NCBI GenBank assembly: GCA_030248215.1
Contig: JASANG010001789.1
Coordinates: forward strand, 151,501-215,500
Direction of reading: 5' to 3'
DNA: 64,000 nucleotides
Origin: Enoplolaimus lenunculus
Taxonomy: Eukaryota > Nematoda > Enoplea > Enoplida > Thoracostomopsidae
Shown in pieces: positions 33,641-45,418 of the stretch. Position 1 is the stretch's first letter, and every line of letters begins with the position of its first letter. The notes under the pieces were generated by a model, which worked only from the letters and a program-made list of their open reading frames with translations, made no database searches and was not told where the DNA came from. The translations under genes were made by a program, and so were the position numbers.

Positions 33641-33778
33641 GGCCAAAAAGGCAGCAAGCTCCAAATCAACGTTCACACCCGATCTCTTGGTCTATAATTA
33701 ATTTTGCAGCGTCGACAAAATTCTACGTTTCGAAAATTGTGCCTGTCCCCTAGGTATAAAAATCTTCTTGCCCCGTCT

Positions 33779-34024
33779 GGCCAATGTAAAAACCAGGGGC
33801 GGAACAGTATTATAAGCATATTCCTAAGCCTAAGCCTAAGCCTAAGCGTAAGAATGAGCATATTCCTAAGCCTAAGCGTAAGCCTAAGCCTAAGCCTAAG
33901 CTTTAGCCTTAGCATAAGAATGAACATATTTCTAAGCCCAACAAAAAAAATTAGTCTAAAGCTTAAGCTTATTCTATTGCAGTCCCGCAGAAAAACCTTT
34001 CCGCCCCTGTTCTTTACATGGGCC
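33779..34024. mobile_element. TTAGGC-MITE with 7/8 TSD
   Basis: Ends GGCCAATGTAAAAACCAGG and GTTCTTTACATGGGCC. Flanks CCCCGTCT and TCCCGTCT. It holds two hexamer blocks with an AAGAATGAGCATATT spacer and the TTAGTCTAAAGCTTAAGC / ATTGCAGTCCC module. Confidence 0.9.
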
Positions 34025-34254
34025 TCCCGTCTAAACGCGTTTGTTGCTATCTTAGAACGCACAGAAATTGCAACGGATGAATATAAACTGTGACAAAAAA
34101 CAGCTAAAATATTGGGTTATGGTGTGGATCTGGCAAATTGGTACAAAAATTCCATAAAGGCCATGATGAACGTACCGGTTCAATATTATTAATTCGAACT
34201 TAAAACCTGATATCCATCTAATCTCCAAACGTCATATACACTCCACATCAGAAC

Positions 34255-34418
34255 AGTAGCCAGCTTACCTCGGTTTTGAGGTCTAAAGCTTTTTAGAAGG
34301 AGTATACAAAGGTTTTCAGCGACTTGCAAGCTACAATTGAAACATTTCTAGAGTGGGCAAAAATTTAGTAGGGGGCTGAGCCCCGTGTCCCGTACCTCCC
34401 TGGCTACAGGACCGCCCG
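34255..34418. mobile_element. MITE, CCCGTAGCCAG family
   Basis: CAGTAGCCAGCTTACC and CTCCCTGGCTACAGG ends. Body GAGTATACAAAGGTTTTCAG. Confidence 0.6.
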
Positions 34419-34610
34419 ACCCGAAAAAAGTTTCTGAAGAAGATTATGTTAAAATCGGTGTTTCTTCGAAAGAACTAAAAATTTCTATCTTGATTTCATA
34501 TTCTCCAGGCGTGCAGGCTTTTATATTAATTAAAATTGTTTACTTTCAAGCTGATTTGTAAAGTTTATAGCGTAAAATACAAACTAATATTAACTTTACT
34601 TCCGTCTGCG

Positions 34611-35150
34611 CTGTAAATACCAGTGAGTTGATTTTAACACAGAAACAATGAGTTGAAATCGCTACACAAGTGTGAGCAGATTTCTGAGTGAAGTCATTCT
34701 GAGTTTATAACTCCGCTCGGCATTATCTCAACTCAGAGTGAACATTAACTCGACTCAGAGCGAGTTAGTGTTCGCTGTAATTAAATCAGATATAGGCTAG
34801 ATCGCTATCTTAACATATTAATTAACTCATTTTTCACTCGGTATGATCGCTCAATCAACGTGTATTTGAAGTTAATATATACTGCAGAAATGAAATTCAG
34901 GCTATAAACCTTGAACCGCACTGTAAATTCCAATGAGTCAATTATTCAACTAAGACATCGAGTTAAGTATTTCTGGGTTAACACAAAACAATAAGTCACT
35001 CATGTTGAGTTGATTCTGAGCAAGCTGATTTCAACTCATCATGAGTTGAATCAAGTTAGAATCTCTGAGTTCTCATAGTAGTCCTAACTCCACGTTGAGT
35101 TGATTCAAGCCTTTCGAGTTGAAATCAATTACTATAGTTCACTAAATTTC
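34611..35150. mobile_element. Two degenerate GAGTTGATTTTAACTC MITEs
   Basis: CTGTAAATACCAGTGAGTTG at 34611 and CTGTAAATTCCAATGAGTCA at 34920 start two adjoining copies full of AACTCA/TGAGTT words. Right ends are unclear. Confidence 0.55.
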
Positions 35151-35264
35151 ACAACAGATGTTAATAACTTGAGTTAAGTGCCGCATAAATATGTGAACAC
35201 TGGTCAGTCTTCAGCTTACCGAGGTAAAGAAAGTTTTGGTTGGATATGGTCGTATTTTTTAGCA

Positions 35265-35518
35265 ATCGCTGAAAATTCCAGCGAGTTGATTTGAACTCAG
35301 AATGAGTTGAATCCACTCAGGAGTCGTCGGAGCTCTGAATTCGATCTTTCAGAACTCAGAATTCTGAATTGATTGAACTCATCCTGAGTTAGTTAATCAA
35401 ATGAGCTGAGTTTATATCAGCACAGAGCGAGTTAATATTTAGTGTTAACTCAAAAATAATGACAAATAACTAATTTTCTGTCTGAGTTCAATCATCAACT
35501 CATTTGAATTTACAGGGT
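35265..35518. mobile_element. GAGTTGATTTTAACTC family MITE
   Basis: Starts CTGAAAATTCCAGCGAGTTG and ends CAACTCATTTGAATTTACAG. About 250 bp, palindromic throughout. Confidence 0.7.
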
Positions 35519-35763
35519 AAAACGCGATTTCAAAATTTTCACGCGATCGAAATGTCCTTAGGACCAAAAAAGGCTTGCGGACCCATTCAAACTCGGGAAC
35601 CGATGTAGAAATATTCCATTTAGTCGAATGACCCGGCATATAGTATAATTTAATTCAAACCTAAACCTAGTGCTAGTATTTAGATATACTATACATTATA
35701 CAATGTTTCTGCTACAGCTTATGAGTCTCAGTCACAGCTAAAAATATCTTGTTCAAAAAATAA

Positions 35764-36214
35764 CTGTTGCGTCAATAATACACAAGGCCAATGTTACTTT
35801 GAGCGCCGTAACAGTAGTATGAGCATATTCCTAAGCCCAGCAGTCAGCGAAAAGATCAATCTATAACTAAGCCTAAGCCTATTAAGTTTTTAAGCAAAAA
35901 ATTAGTCTAAAGGTGAAGATTACTCTGTTGTTGTCTGGCTAGAAATATTTCGCCCCTCAAAGTAACATGGGTCTCTCTGACCACAGAAAGCCATACACGA
36001 ATTAGCTAAAAACTGTTGTTCCTACAACCGCAAGCATTAATAACAAAACGACCGTTTGCATGAGAGTCTTCTTCTGCTAATTTAGCTGCCCTGATATCCT
36101 TTGTGTGTGTTTTGTAGGCTTTTTAGTCATTATTCTCGCCTCTGACTGCGGTATTTAGTGGCATTAAAACAGGTGGGTGAAATTAGATATTTGATAGGCG
36201 CAATCCTCAGCCTA
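35764..36214 (+). repeat. Left arm of a 451-bp inverted duplication
   Basis: Matches 41691-42141 in reverse complement over its whole 451 bp with few differences. It contains the TTAGGC-MITE 35786-35973 plus about 240 bp of non-transposon DNA (CCACAGAAAGCCATACACGA and on). Confidence 0.93.
35786..35973. mobile_element. TTAGGC-MITE inside the inverted duplication
   Basis: Ends GGCCAATGTTACTTTGAGC and CTCAAAGTAACATGGGTC. It carries a non-hexamer insert (CCAGCAGTCAGCGAAAAGAT) that its partner at 41932 also has, so the two copies share one origin. Confidence 0.82.
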
Positions 36215-36330
36215 GGAAAACTTCGTGGTATTTTTGACCAATTAATTAGTCGAATAGTTATTATACCCTGTGGATGGAAACAGTTGAGCTGTTGAACAGT
36301 TTCCCAAACATATAAGATTTATGCTTAGGT

Positions 36331-36665
36331 GGTCCATGTATAGAACAGGGCCGGAACAGTAGTATAAGCGTATTCCTAAGCCTAAGCCTAAGCCTAAGGA
36401 TGAGCCTATTTCTAAGCGTAAGCCTAAGCCTAAGCCTAAGCGTAAGGATGAGCCTATTTCTAAGCCTAAGCCTAAGCCTAAGCCTAAGCGTAAGGATGAG
36501 CCTATTTCTAAGCGTAAGCCTAAGCCTAAGCGTAAGGATGAACCTATGTCTAAGCCTAAGCTTAAGGCTAAACCTAAGCTTATGCAAAAAATTTAGTCTA
36601 AAGTTTAAGCTGACTCTATTGCAGCCCCTCCGGAAAACGATCCGGCGGGGTTCTATACATGGGCC
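36331..36665. mobile_element. TTAGGC-MITE, GTATAGAACAGGGCCGG subtype
   Basis: Ends GGTCCATGTATAGAACAGG and GGTTCTATACATGGGCC. It has four AAGGATGAGCCTATTTCTAAG-type blocks with two to five hexamers each. TGCTTAGG stands near both ends but not flush. Confidence 0.85.
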
Positions 36666-36879
36666 CAAAATGCTTAGGTTTAGGCTTATGCTTAGGCAAA
36701 GGTTTAGGTAAACGTTTTTCTAAGCCTAAACTTACCTAAGCCTGTTTGAAAAACTGGACAATAGCCAAAATTGTCACTGTAATTGTTTTAAAAATCAACT
36801 TATCCGCTCAGATTTCATGGGTCTAGAAAAAGGCAAGCAAATAAACCAATTGTCAAAGGTGATTTAAATTGCATATTTT

Positions 36880-37103
36880 GGCCAATGTATAGAACAATAG
36901 CGTAACAGTAGTACAAACATATTCCTAAACCTAAGAATATGCGTAAGAATGAACTTACACCTAAGTCTAAAGCGCACAATAAGCTTATACTTAAGCTTAA
37001 ACCTACGCCTAACCCTAAGAGCCTAAATAAAAAATTAGTCTAAAGCTTAAGCTTATTTTATTGCAGTCCCACAGAAAAACGTTCCGCCCATAATCTTGCC
37101 ATG
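36880..37103. mobile_element. TTAGGC-MITE, diverged
   Basis: GGCCAATGTATAGAACAATAG at the left, GTTCCGCCCATAATCTTGCC at the right. Hexamers are mutated to CTTATACTTAAGC-like words. Confidence 0.75.
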
Positions 37104-37619
37104 AATTCGTATTTTTTGCAAGTTCGGTTATTTTCCAATTTCAAAATATCTCCATTGAAATTCGCTATTCGAGTTGTAGAAGCTAGAAAAGCAGTTGGCA
37201 TTAATCTGAGTGTAAATTTCTGTCAGCTACAGATATTGCCAGAGCCACGCGTACTTAGGCTTAACCTATGAGCAAACCTCCTGAAACGGGATTGTACCCT
37301 ACACTATAGCTTCGGCCCGTGGGAACGAGATAAACTTCCGCTTATTACTCAAACTTCCGCTTATTACTCGTTTTGCTACCCGTAAATTACATTTATTCCC
37401 CAAAAATACTTGACAAGCCTGCCTAAATTAGGTAATTCATCAAATATATTAATTAATCAAAATATATTTTGCACACATATTATATGTATTAACAAAGTAT
37501 TGCGTCATATATTATAAAATACAGTTTAGCTTTATTGTTTTCGTACAAAATACCAACCTGGTCGGTATATAAATGCTGCGAATAGCGGAAGCAAAGTGGA
37601 CGTAAAAGATGCCGGAACC

Positions 37620-38729
37620 TTTCAACTTTCCGTCTGAGTTGATTAATTTACTCATTAGAATTTACAGTGCATTAAAATAACAGGTGACATAGCTACGCAT
37701 AGTTGAAAATTGAAACCTTCCTTAACCGTAACTTGGAAATAATCAGGAGTTCGACGACGGTGGGTGCAGAGAGGCACAGCAACTCCTGCTGTGATTTTCG
37801 CCGCATAGCGCAAATGGTTTTCTGCAACGTCAAACGAATTCTATGCTACGAACAATCAATTTCTGTGTTGTCAGAGACGAACACAAGCGAGGTTATATTC
37901 CGCTAAACGCTGGTCAGCATGCGATTGTTCAAAAAATGGTTGGAGTTTGAAAATTTTTGCATATTTAAGCTTCTCATAACCTCAGATAATCATTCCACGG
38001 TATAATCCGAAGTTTGAAAAAATTTTGGGATGATGCCAGATGCGTTATTTGATGATTACTGGTAGTACAAGTTTGAATCGAACGCCCGACAGTATACTTA
38101 ATTGTGTTTACCTCTTCGCGCCAGTTACCAGGAGGTAAACAGGTGGTTAAAATAACGGAAACGGAACAACAGATATTCAAGTATGAACAAAATAATATGT
38201 AATTTTGCTAACAATTACGATTGAGGTATGCAAATATTGACCGGGATTTGTAAAACTTTTAAAGAAAAATAGCGGATGCATCCAATGGATTCAATACCTT
38301 GGAAGGACATTGGAATTTTTATTTCATATCGAACAATTGCATCGTATCTGAAAAATGAAAAATTTAAAATTTATACATCATTCGGAACTTATTTGGACCC
38401 AAAAACAGCGAAATTTACGGTACTTTTTATAACGCAAACGGAAACAGACATCGATTTTTCCCAAAAAGGAATATCCGCTTACAACCGGAAAATTAGGTTA
38501 TACTGCGGTTCGTTTTCTGTAGCAAAACTTTGCAAAACTAAAAAGGTTTCTATTCAGTGGTTCGAAAGATACATAACGTATTACCAATCACACTGTAAAT
38601 TTTAGTGAGTTGATTTTAACTCAGAACGAGCTAAATAAACTAACTTTCCGTCTGAGTTGATTAAATTTATTCATTGGAATTTACAGTGCATTAATAACAG
38701 GTGACATAGCTACGCATAGTTGAAAATGT
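37620..38729. repeat. Direct repeat pair flanking about 0.9 kb
   Basis: 37620-37708 and 38641-38729 match over about 88 bp: the right end of a GAGTTGATTTTAACTC MITE plus non-MITE flank CAGGTGACATAGCTACGCAT. The DNA between them shows a 109-codon frame (38276-38605) that ends within the MITE and no recognised gene. Confidence 0.75.
38591..38688. mobile_element. GAGTTGATTTTAACTC MITE, short internally deleted copy
   Basis: CACTGTAAATTTTAGTGAGT to GGAATTTACAGTG in under 100 bp. Both ends are present and most of the centre is missing. Confidence 0.75.
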
Positions 38730-39203
38730 AAATTTTGCCTGTACAGTAAATTAAAGTTCAATAATAAAAGTTAAACTTCGCAATATGTGCTATACACATT
38801 TGAGAATATAAAGCTTGTTCTCTGAGTTAATACAACTGGTAAATATGAGTTTAACTGATTAATTTGTTTCTGTCTGCCTTAAGCTATCTGATTTGCCCGA
38901 TAACTTTCAATATTAATCAAATATTTAGCAAAAAAGTAATTTAACTTGAAGTAAAATTATTGTCGTAGAGATTAACCGTTATATATTGTTTAATACTCGA
39001 TATCTAAAAATGGCTTCACATTTACGTATAATCTTATATTTTTCGTTAGTTTTTAAACAATTAATTACTTAGCTAATAGATGCATTTTTGAACTGAAAAT
39101 AATTGATATTTTGTCGTTTACACTAGGGATAACTTAACTTTATGTCCAACGGCAAAATAGTGAATGTTGTAATGTTTGTTTTAATATTACTTATAGTATA
39201 ATC

Positions 39204-39621
39204 CAGGGTGCAACCGGAGATAGAAAATATCGGAGCCGGAGCCTGAGCCGCAGGTCAACAAACTTTGATGAGACCGGAGCCTGAGGCGGAGGTCAAAAAA
39301 ATTTGCCGGAGCTGGAGGCGAAGCGGAAGGTGAAGTGAAATTAGGTAGTTAAAATGATATTTAATTTCCCAATTTTACCAAACATCTCCAATGTGTTGTT
39401 AAATCGTTTGACTTTACGCTTATTTTTTTATGAAATCTCGGCAATTTTTCCCCAGAATTATGCAAACCTTAAAACGAAACGCGCCAAACAGATAAATGTT
39501 GTAAAACCTAGCAAAATGTAACTACCGAAATTGCCGGAACCTCCGGCGAAAACTTTACCAGAGCCGGACCCGGAGGTCGATTTTCTGCTGGATCCGGAGG
39601 CAGACCTCCGGTCGTTCCCTG
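39204..39621. mobile_element. MITE, CAGGGTGCAACCGGAG ends
   Basis: Left CAGGGTGCAACCGGAGATAG, right CTCCGGTCGTTCCCTG, with repeated GCCGGAGCCTGAGCC words. hAT-like by its ends (inference). Confidence 0.65.
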
Positions 39622-40284
39622 CATACATATAGGCATCCAAATACGGGGTTATATTCTCAAATGGCTATTGAGACTATCGCTCCCCCTAGACTTATATTCT
39701 GAAGTGATCAATTCGACGAGCAGTTTTTTGCTAAACATTGCAAAATAGTTGCAATATTATACAACAGACAATTTATTGCCCATATTCTCAAATGTGTATA
39801 GCACCTATCACCAGTTGATGATTGGTTTTGGAAAGATCAAACCGATGGATGTTAAAGGTTCGAAATTCAGCACATTTTCGCATATGAGTCGATCCTACTT
39901 CTGTGCCAATTTTGAGATCCACAATTGCAGTAGTGTGTCAGTTTTAAAAATACATCGCCCAATAGTAAGCAACAAACAACGATAACATTTATCAGCCTTT
40001 TAGCTTCCGCTTTCAAAAATTATCCTTCCACTGCGAAATCTTAAACTAAACTTGAACCAGCTGTAGAACCTCTGTCAGATTGGAAAAGTAACCCTGATTA
40101 TTACCAACTGGTGATATTAACACGATACACAGATTTGGGAATACGGACACTATTCTTAAACAGCAAAATATCAATTAAAAATTGGCAAAAAACAAATAAA
40201 GCTCAGAAACCAAACAAAATTACAAATTTCAATTCCTTAAAGCAAAGGCTTTGCAATTAAACCTGTGTAAAAACGAAATATCGA

Positions 40285-40319
40285 TATATATATACATACA
40301 TATATACACATATACATAC

Positions 40320-40350
<31 letters not shown>

Positions 40351-40371
40351 ATATATATATGTATATATACT
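40285..40371. repeat. TA/ATAC microsatellite
   Basis: Imperfect (ATATATACATAC)n. 40150-40284 and 40372-40689 around it hold unique DNA with no gene seen. Confidence 0.88.
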
Positions 40372-40689
40372 TTGCTATCATGATACCATGAAGGCCCTGC
40401 ACCGAATCCTTTTAAATCAGTCTCATTAATCATTTCGGCTGTATGCTATTTGACTAGACACAGGTAGTTTTTAGACAATTTAGCTTAGAATTGGCTTTAC
40501 AATTGAAGTCTAAAGCTTGTTTTACTCGAGATATTACTGTAAAAGGGGTAAGCGATGTTTAATTACGGAACAAAGGCTTTTGAAGGAAACGTAAGCGAAA
40601 TGCAAACGCAATTTTAAGTGAAAAATTGACGTTTTCATTATCCAAATGCTGGGCGCAACTAAAAGTAAATGGCGTATGAAACGCTCACA

Positions 40690-41046
40690 ATGGCTGGGTT
40701 TCCGAAACCCTACTTAAGTACGACGTAGTAACGTAAGTACTGGCTGAGTAATTGCTTAACTGTTCTGTCGTTTTAATAGTGTAAGTACTTAAGTTAAGTA
40801 AATACTTAAGTCGCTGACTAAATTTGATATATTACAAATTAACCGGTCCGGCATACTAACGTTAGTCCAATTGAAATTATAGACTCATAACTCGTTAATA
40901 TAAAGCAAACCTATGATTAATTCCTTGTCCTGGCAATGGTCGATATTTGATGTTTCTTTGGTTGTGCTTGAAAATTTAAGTACTTAAGTTGGCGAGGTAA
41001 GTAATTACTTAAGCATAACTTAAATACAATTTCAGAAACCCAGCCA
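40690..41046. mobile_element. MITE, TGGCTGGGTTTCCGAAA ends
   Basis: Inverse ends AATGGCTGGGTTTCCGAAA and TTTCAGAAACCCAGCCAATG. The interior is rich in ACTTAAGTA palindromes. Confidence 0.8.
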
Positions 41047-41315
41047 ATGTGTCGTTTTTGCTACAAACCGATTTATTTTTTCGATGAAATAAGACAAACT
41101 TCCAACAACGTTTTCTCTATTTATTACGTTAAACTTCGACGTGGTCTCTGAGAAACCAGAACACAGAGCGAACGAAAAGCCTTTGGTATCACTCGCTTGA
41201 CTGGATTTGACCGAAAATCGTTGAATTTTAGTATTTTTTATGTTGCGGCTCCTAAAACCTACCCGTATGATTGAACGCCCACATTTTAAAATGAAACCTA
41301 TTTCGTGCCAGTTTA

Positions 41316-41511
41316 ACGGCAGACCCAAAAATTTCTGATGCAGGCCTGGCAAAAATTATGAAACACAATTTTTACTGTTTACTGTTTTTGTGCCAATTTT
41401 CTGATGAGAAGAAATTGTAAGGTAGGGGACTTTACCATTTTATGACAAAAATTTTCTGACGGGGAGGGGGGCGTACGCTCCACCCCGCGCCCCCTCTGGA
41501 TCCGCTAGCGG
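41316..41511. mobile_element. MITE, CGGATCCAGA ends
   Basis: Left GGCAGACCCAAAAATTTCTG, right CCCTCTGGATCCGC. Same interior (ACTTTACCATTTTATGACAA) as the copy at 778. Confidence 0.6.
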
Positions 41512-41690
41512 CACCAGCATAAACCATTACGGGTTCTAAGTAGATTTCAGTTTTTTTGCAAGGCCAAATGAGCCAGATGAGCCTAATCAGGCGATCTATG
41601 TTAAGCCACCGTCGCCTACGCCTCTATCAGGGATCAAAGCTATGATTTCGTATTAAGGCGTAGCATTAAAATGGCGTTGGTACTGTTTAG

Positions 41691-42141
41691 TAGGCTGAGG
41701 ATTGTGCGCCCATCAAATATCTAATTTCACCCACCTGTTAATGCCGCTAAATACCGCTGTCAGAGGCGAGAATAATGACTAAAAAGCCTACAAAACACAC
41801 ACAAAGGATATCAGGGCAGCTAAATTAGTAGAAGAAGACTCTCATGCAAACGGTCGTTTTGTTATTAATGCTTGCGGTTGTAGGAACAACAGTTTTTAGC
41901 TAATTCGTGTATGGCTTTCTGTGGTCAGACAGACCCATGTTACTGTGAGGGGCGAAATATTTCTAGCCAGACAACAACAGAGTAATCTTCACCTTTAGAC
42001 TAATTTTTTGCTTAAAAACTTAATAGGCTTAGGCTTAGTTATAGATTGATCTTTTCGCTGACTGCTGGGCTTAGGAATATGCTCATACTACTGTTACGGC
42101 GCTCAAAGTAACATTAGCCTTGTGTATTATTGACGCAACAG
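41691..42141 (-). repeat. Right arm of the 451-bp inverted duplication
   Basis: Inverse copy of 35764-36214. A few substitutions and small indels separate the arms, for example near 41703. Confidence 0.93.
41932..42119. mobile_element. TTAGGC-MITE inside the inverted duplication, partner copy
   Basis: Starts GACCCATGTTACTGTGAGG and ends TCAAAGTAACATTAGCC. It is the reverse complement of 35786-35973. Confidence 0.82.
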
Positions 42142-42299
42142 GTTTGTTCTGGCCATAACAGCTTTTTAGCTAATTGGTGTGAACGTTTCATAGTTGTATA
42201 AGACAGGCAATTGAAGCCGTTTTGGGATAATAGCGGTTTTTAAAGGATTCAAGTCGCTTATAATTTTGGCCGAAACAAGGTTGTATATTCATATTCTTA

Positions 42300-42543
42300 G
42301 GGTTGCGCTATACTCGTCGAACGACGCCGGATGCCGCCGTTCTCCGCAGAAAGGTTCCGCACGTCGCCGCACGTCGCCGCACGTCGCCGCACGTCGCCGC
42401 ACGTCGCCGCACGTCGCCGCACGTCGCCGCACGTCGCCGCTCGTCGCCGCACGCAACATCTTAAAGATGTTGCCGATATTTTTGTCAGGAACGCATAGCG
42501 GCGTGCGAAGACGCCGTCCGGCACAGTAAAGCATAGCGCAACT
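42300..42543. mobile_element. MITE, GCGCTATACTT family with 10-bp CGTCGCCGCA array
   Basis: Ends AGGGTTGCGCTATACTCG and AGTAAAGCATAGCGCAAC. 42358-42455 is about ten exact repeats of CGTCGCCGCA. Long false frames run through it. Confidence 0.85.
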
Positions 42544-42559
42544 TTTACAGATTTCACGG

Positions 42560-42900
42560 CTGTTAAAACTATTCAGCCATGTTTTTTTGTATGAATTGGA
42601 TATTTTCGTGTAAGAACCGAAAGAAGTAAAGATACCTGTACCAGTATCTCTTACCTCTCTTCGCCTGAAAACGTTTTAGCTCCGGCGTTTCAAGTATCTA
42701 AAACCGTGCGCACAACCGTGAAATTTCTTGGTGCCATTGTTTGGGTGGCACAAGTCCGTAGCGAGCTCATCTTGCTAGCAGGGAACTTAACACTGTTCAG
42801 GAGAAGGCTACGAGAGATTTGGATGGCTTACAAGTAAAGTTGACAAGTTTCTATTGGGGATGGCAAAATTCTGCCTGCCAGGGGTGGCTGAGCTCGACGT
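42560..42900. other. Intergenic or intronic DNA, no gene seen
   Basis: Unique sequence with a CCCGTAGCCAG-family scrap (about 42755-42895). The same verdict applies to 17181-17476, 18340-18655, 43300-43440, 43800-44100, 47980-48200, 51280-51480, 61056-61440 and 62215-62690. Confidence 0.5.
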
Positions 42901-42942
42901 GGCGCAATACGTTTGGTGAAGTTCGGGACCGTTCGGTGCCGT

Positions 42943-43225
42943 CCATCGACGTCCGACGCCGTCCATCGACGTCCGACGCCGTCCATCGACGTCCATCGCC
43001 GGCCATCGACGTCCAACGCCGTCCATCGACATCCGACGCCGTCCATCGACGTCCGACGCCGTCCACCGACGTCCAACGCTGTCCATCCACGTCCGACGCC
43101 GTGCATCGATGTCCGGCGCCGTCCATCGACGTCCGACGCCGTCCATCGACGTCCGACGCCGTCCATCGACGTCCGACGCCGTCCATCGACGTCCGACGCC
43201 GTCCATCGACATCGACATCCAGCGC
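42943..43225. repeat. 20-bp GC-rich minisatellite
   Basis: About 14 units of GTCCATCGACGTCCGACGCC. It is probably an expanded centre of the GCGCTATACTT family (GGCGCAATACG lies at 42900), but no clear right end remains. Frames of up to 157 codons on both strands are artefacts. Confidence 0.88.
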
Positions 43226-43468
43226 CGCCCATCGACGTCCGGCGCCGTGCGTTACAGGACGACATCGTACACGAATTACGCACGCACGATAGCGTTCAAA
43301 AAACATTTTGCCTATTTACGTCTGTAGTCGACGCTAATAAAGTTTGCTAATTTTCTCAGAACGAGGTACAAAAGTGTTCCCTGTCTACGCAAATTTAGTC
43401 AAAACATTTTGCAGTCTGCTACCCGACCAACCGAGGGTCGATAATGCAAGCAGGACGGGGGTCACAGG

Positions 43469-43627
43469 ATGCCGGATCTCCGTCTACGCTGTGACGAGAA
43501 AAACGGCTCGTTTACAGGATGCTTCAACGTCATTTCCGGGATCTTAGGGACCGGTAAAGGGTCCTGCTCCCTTCGCTGGTTACCAAATGTAAACCGGGAC
43601 TACTCGGTTGCAGACTATCTGAAATAA
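43469..43627 (+). other. Cysteine-bearing 52-codon frame, possible exon
   Basis: ATG at 43469 (frame open back to 43442) reads 52 codons to TAA, including RCDEKNGSFTGCFNVISG and NRDYSVADYLK. The region is GC-richer than its surroundings and is not one of the repeat families. An 89-codon frame also exists on the other strand (43530-43799), so coding status is unproven. Confidence 0.25.
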
Positions 43628-44106
43628 GCATAGAGGCGTGTGAAACGGCTAGAAACATATACATATAGCAAAACGGAAATAGCATTTGGTTTGGTAGTCT
43701 GGCATCATAGACAAACCGGTATGTATGCTGAGTATAGGAAGCGAGTACTTGATAGCCTTTAGCCTGGACCTTAGCCAATTGCATGACAAGTGAGAGCAAT
43801 TACCTCCGCAACGTGTTTTGAATGAAAGTGATTTCAGTTAGAAATGATGAAAAATTCAGAGAACAGTCGAATGGTTTTCTCTGGCTTCGGGGGTTCGGCA
43901 AAATATCGACCTTCAGCTGGCTCCGGTTCCGGATCTACTAGGACTATTTTACCCCACATGCAGTTTTCCATTGATCATTGCATAATTGAGTCTAAGCCTA
44001 AAAACCTAGGAATAAGCCTAAGCTTCACCTTAAACCTAATCCTAATTTAAACATAAACCTAAGTGTTAGCATAAGCCTTTTTGATTTCGGTCTTGACTTT
44101 AAAGCT

Positions 44107-44320
44107 GGTCCATGTATAGAACAGGGCCGGATCATTTTCCGGAAGGGCTATAATAGAGTAAATTTAAGCTTTAGACTAACAATTTTGCTTAGGCTTAGGC
44201 TTAGGATTAGGCTTATGTTTAGGCTTAGGCCTACGCTTAGGAATAGGCTCATCATACGCTTCGGCTTAGGCTTATGAATATGCTTATACTACTGTTCCGG
44301 CCCTGTCCTATACATGAGCC
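44107..44320. mobile_element. TTAGGC-MITE with perfect 8-bp TSD
   Basis: Begins GGTCCATGTATAGAACAGG, ends GTCCTATACATGAGCC. Flanked by TTAAAGCT on both sides (44099-44106, 44321-44328). Confidence 0.9.
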
Positions 44321-45418
44321 TTAAAGCTTATACCCTTCCAAAATTAAATTCTTGCAACGTCACCGCAACATTTTTGCCGATCAAATATTGTCTTGTACAT
44401 TTTAGTCAAATATCTACTTTTTTTTGTTGCCTGTCACACTTTCGCCTACGGGATGAGATAGCTAGCAGAACTAAAAAACAGCTAACGCTAAAACTCAATT
44501 TAAGCCAGTCAAACACAAATAAATCTACCCGCAGCGGTTGCTGTCTCAAGTAATTTAATATACCTCGTGCTTCAGTCTCGGAAGGAAAGGCATTAAAATG
44601 ATTGGTACATCCAAATGGGGGGTGGCACTATGGTCTACGCCCTTGACAGGGATCATAGCCAAGATTTTTGCACTCAAATGACTTTAGATTTTCCTATTGT
44701 ATATCTTGCGAGGCCTACTTACACTTTCAGAACCTTCCGGATCTGCCACTGCTCACAGTAGAGTTTTGCCCAAATGCCCAGGTCTTCTTTGAACACCTCA
44801 AGGTAAAACTTTTTTGGCATAAATAAATAATGTTTCAACCATAAAATTGAATATTCTACGCTCTCGAAGTTCCGGTTTATGGACTGATGATTTTTTAGTC
44901 AAGGTTTTGTGAAATCTCAAGCTGTACACACAAAATAAATTGTCTTAATATTTCAAGACACTGTCGGGTGCTAAAAAACATTTGAAACTTTATTGTTTTC
45001 AAATTTAAGACATTATTATTATTAATGTTAACAAATACAAAAATTGGTGTCGAATTGAATTTAAGACATAAATGTGTAAAATGTCACACATTTTTTCGTT
45101 GCTACAATTCATTTTGCCTGAATTGTGTTTATTTTAAGTAAATATCAAAAATGTAATTCTGTATAAACAGGTAATGAAAAATGGCTTCGGCTTATAAGTT
45201 CACTTATGCATTAGGTTTAGGCTTAGGTTTAGTCTTTGAAATAGATGCATCGTGCTGTTCAAAATAATAAAAATAGTTTGTTACAATTTGGTTACGTCAG
45301 AAAAAGTACTGCTTGTAGTACATTCGCTATTATTCATGGCGTTTTGACAATTTTGACCGTAATCTTGGCAGTTACGTTACTGAAAATAAACAACTTTCGC
45401 AGGAAACGCATTTTCCTA

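Noticed and set aside
38276-38605. 109-codon plus frame
   Set aside because: AT-rich composition, stop supplied by a MITE, no recognised domain.
42808-43350. Five overlapping frames of 136-157 codons
   Set aside because: All are products of the 20-bp minisatellite.
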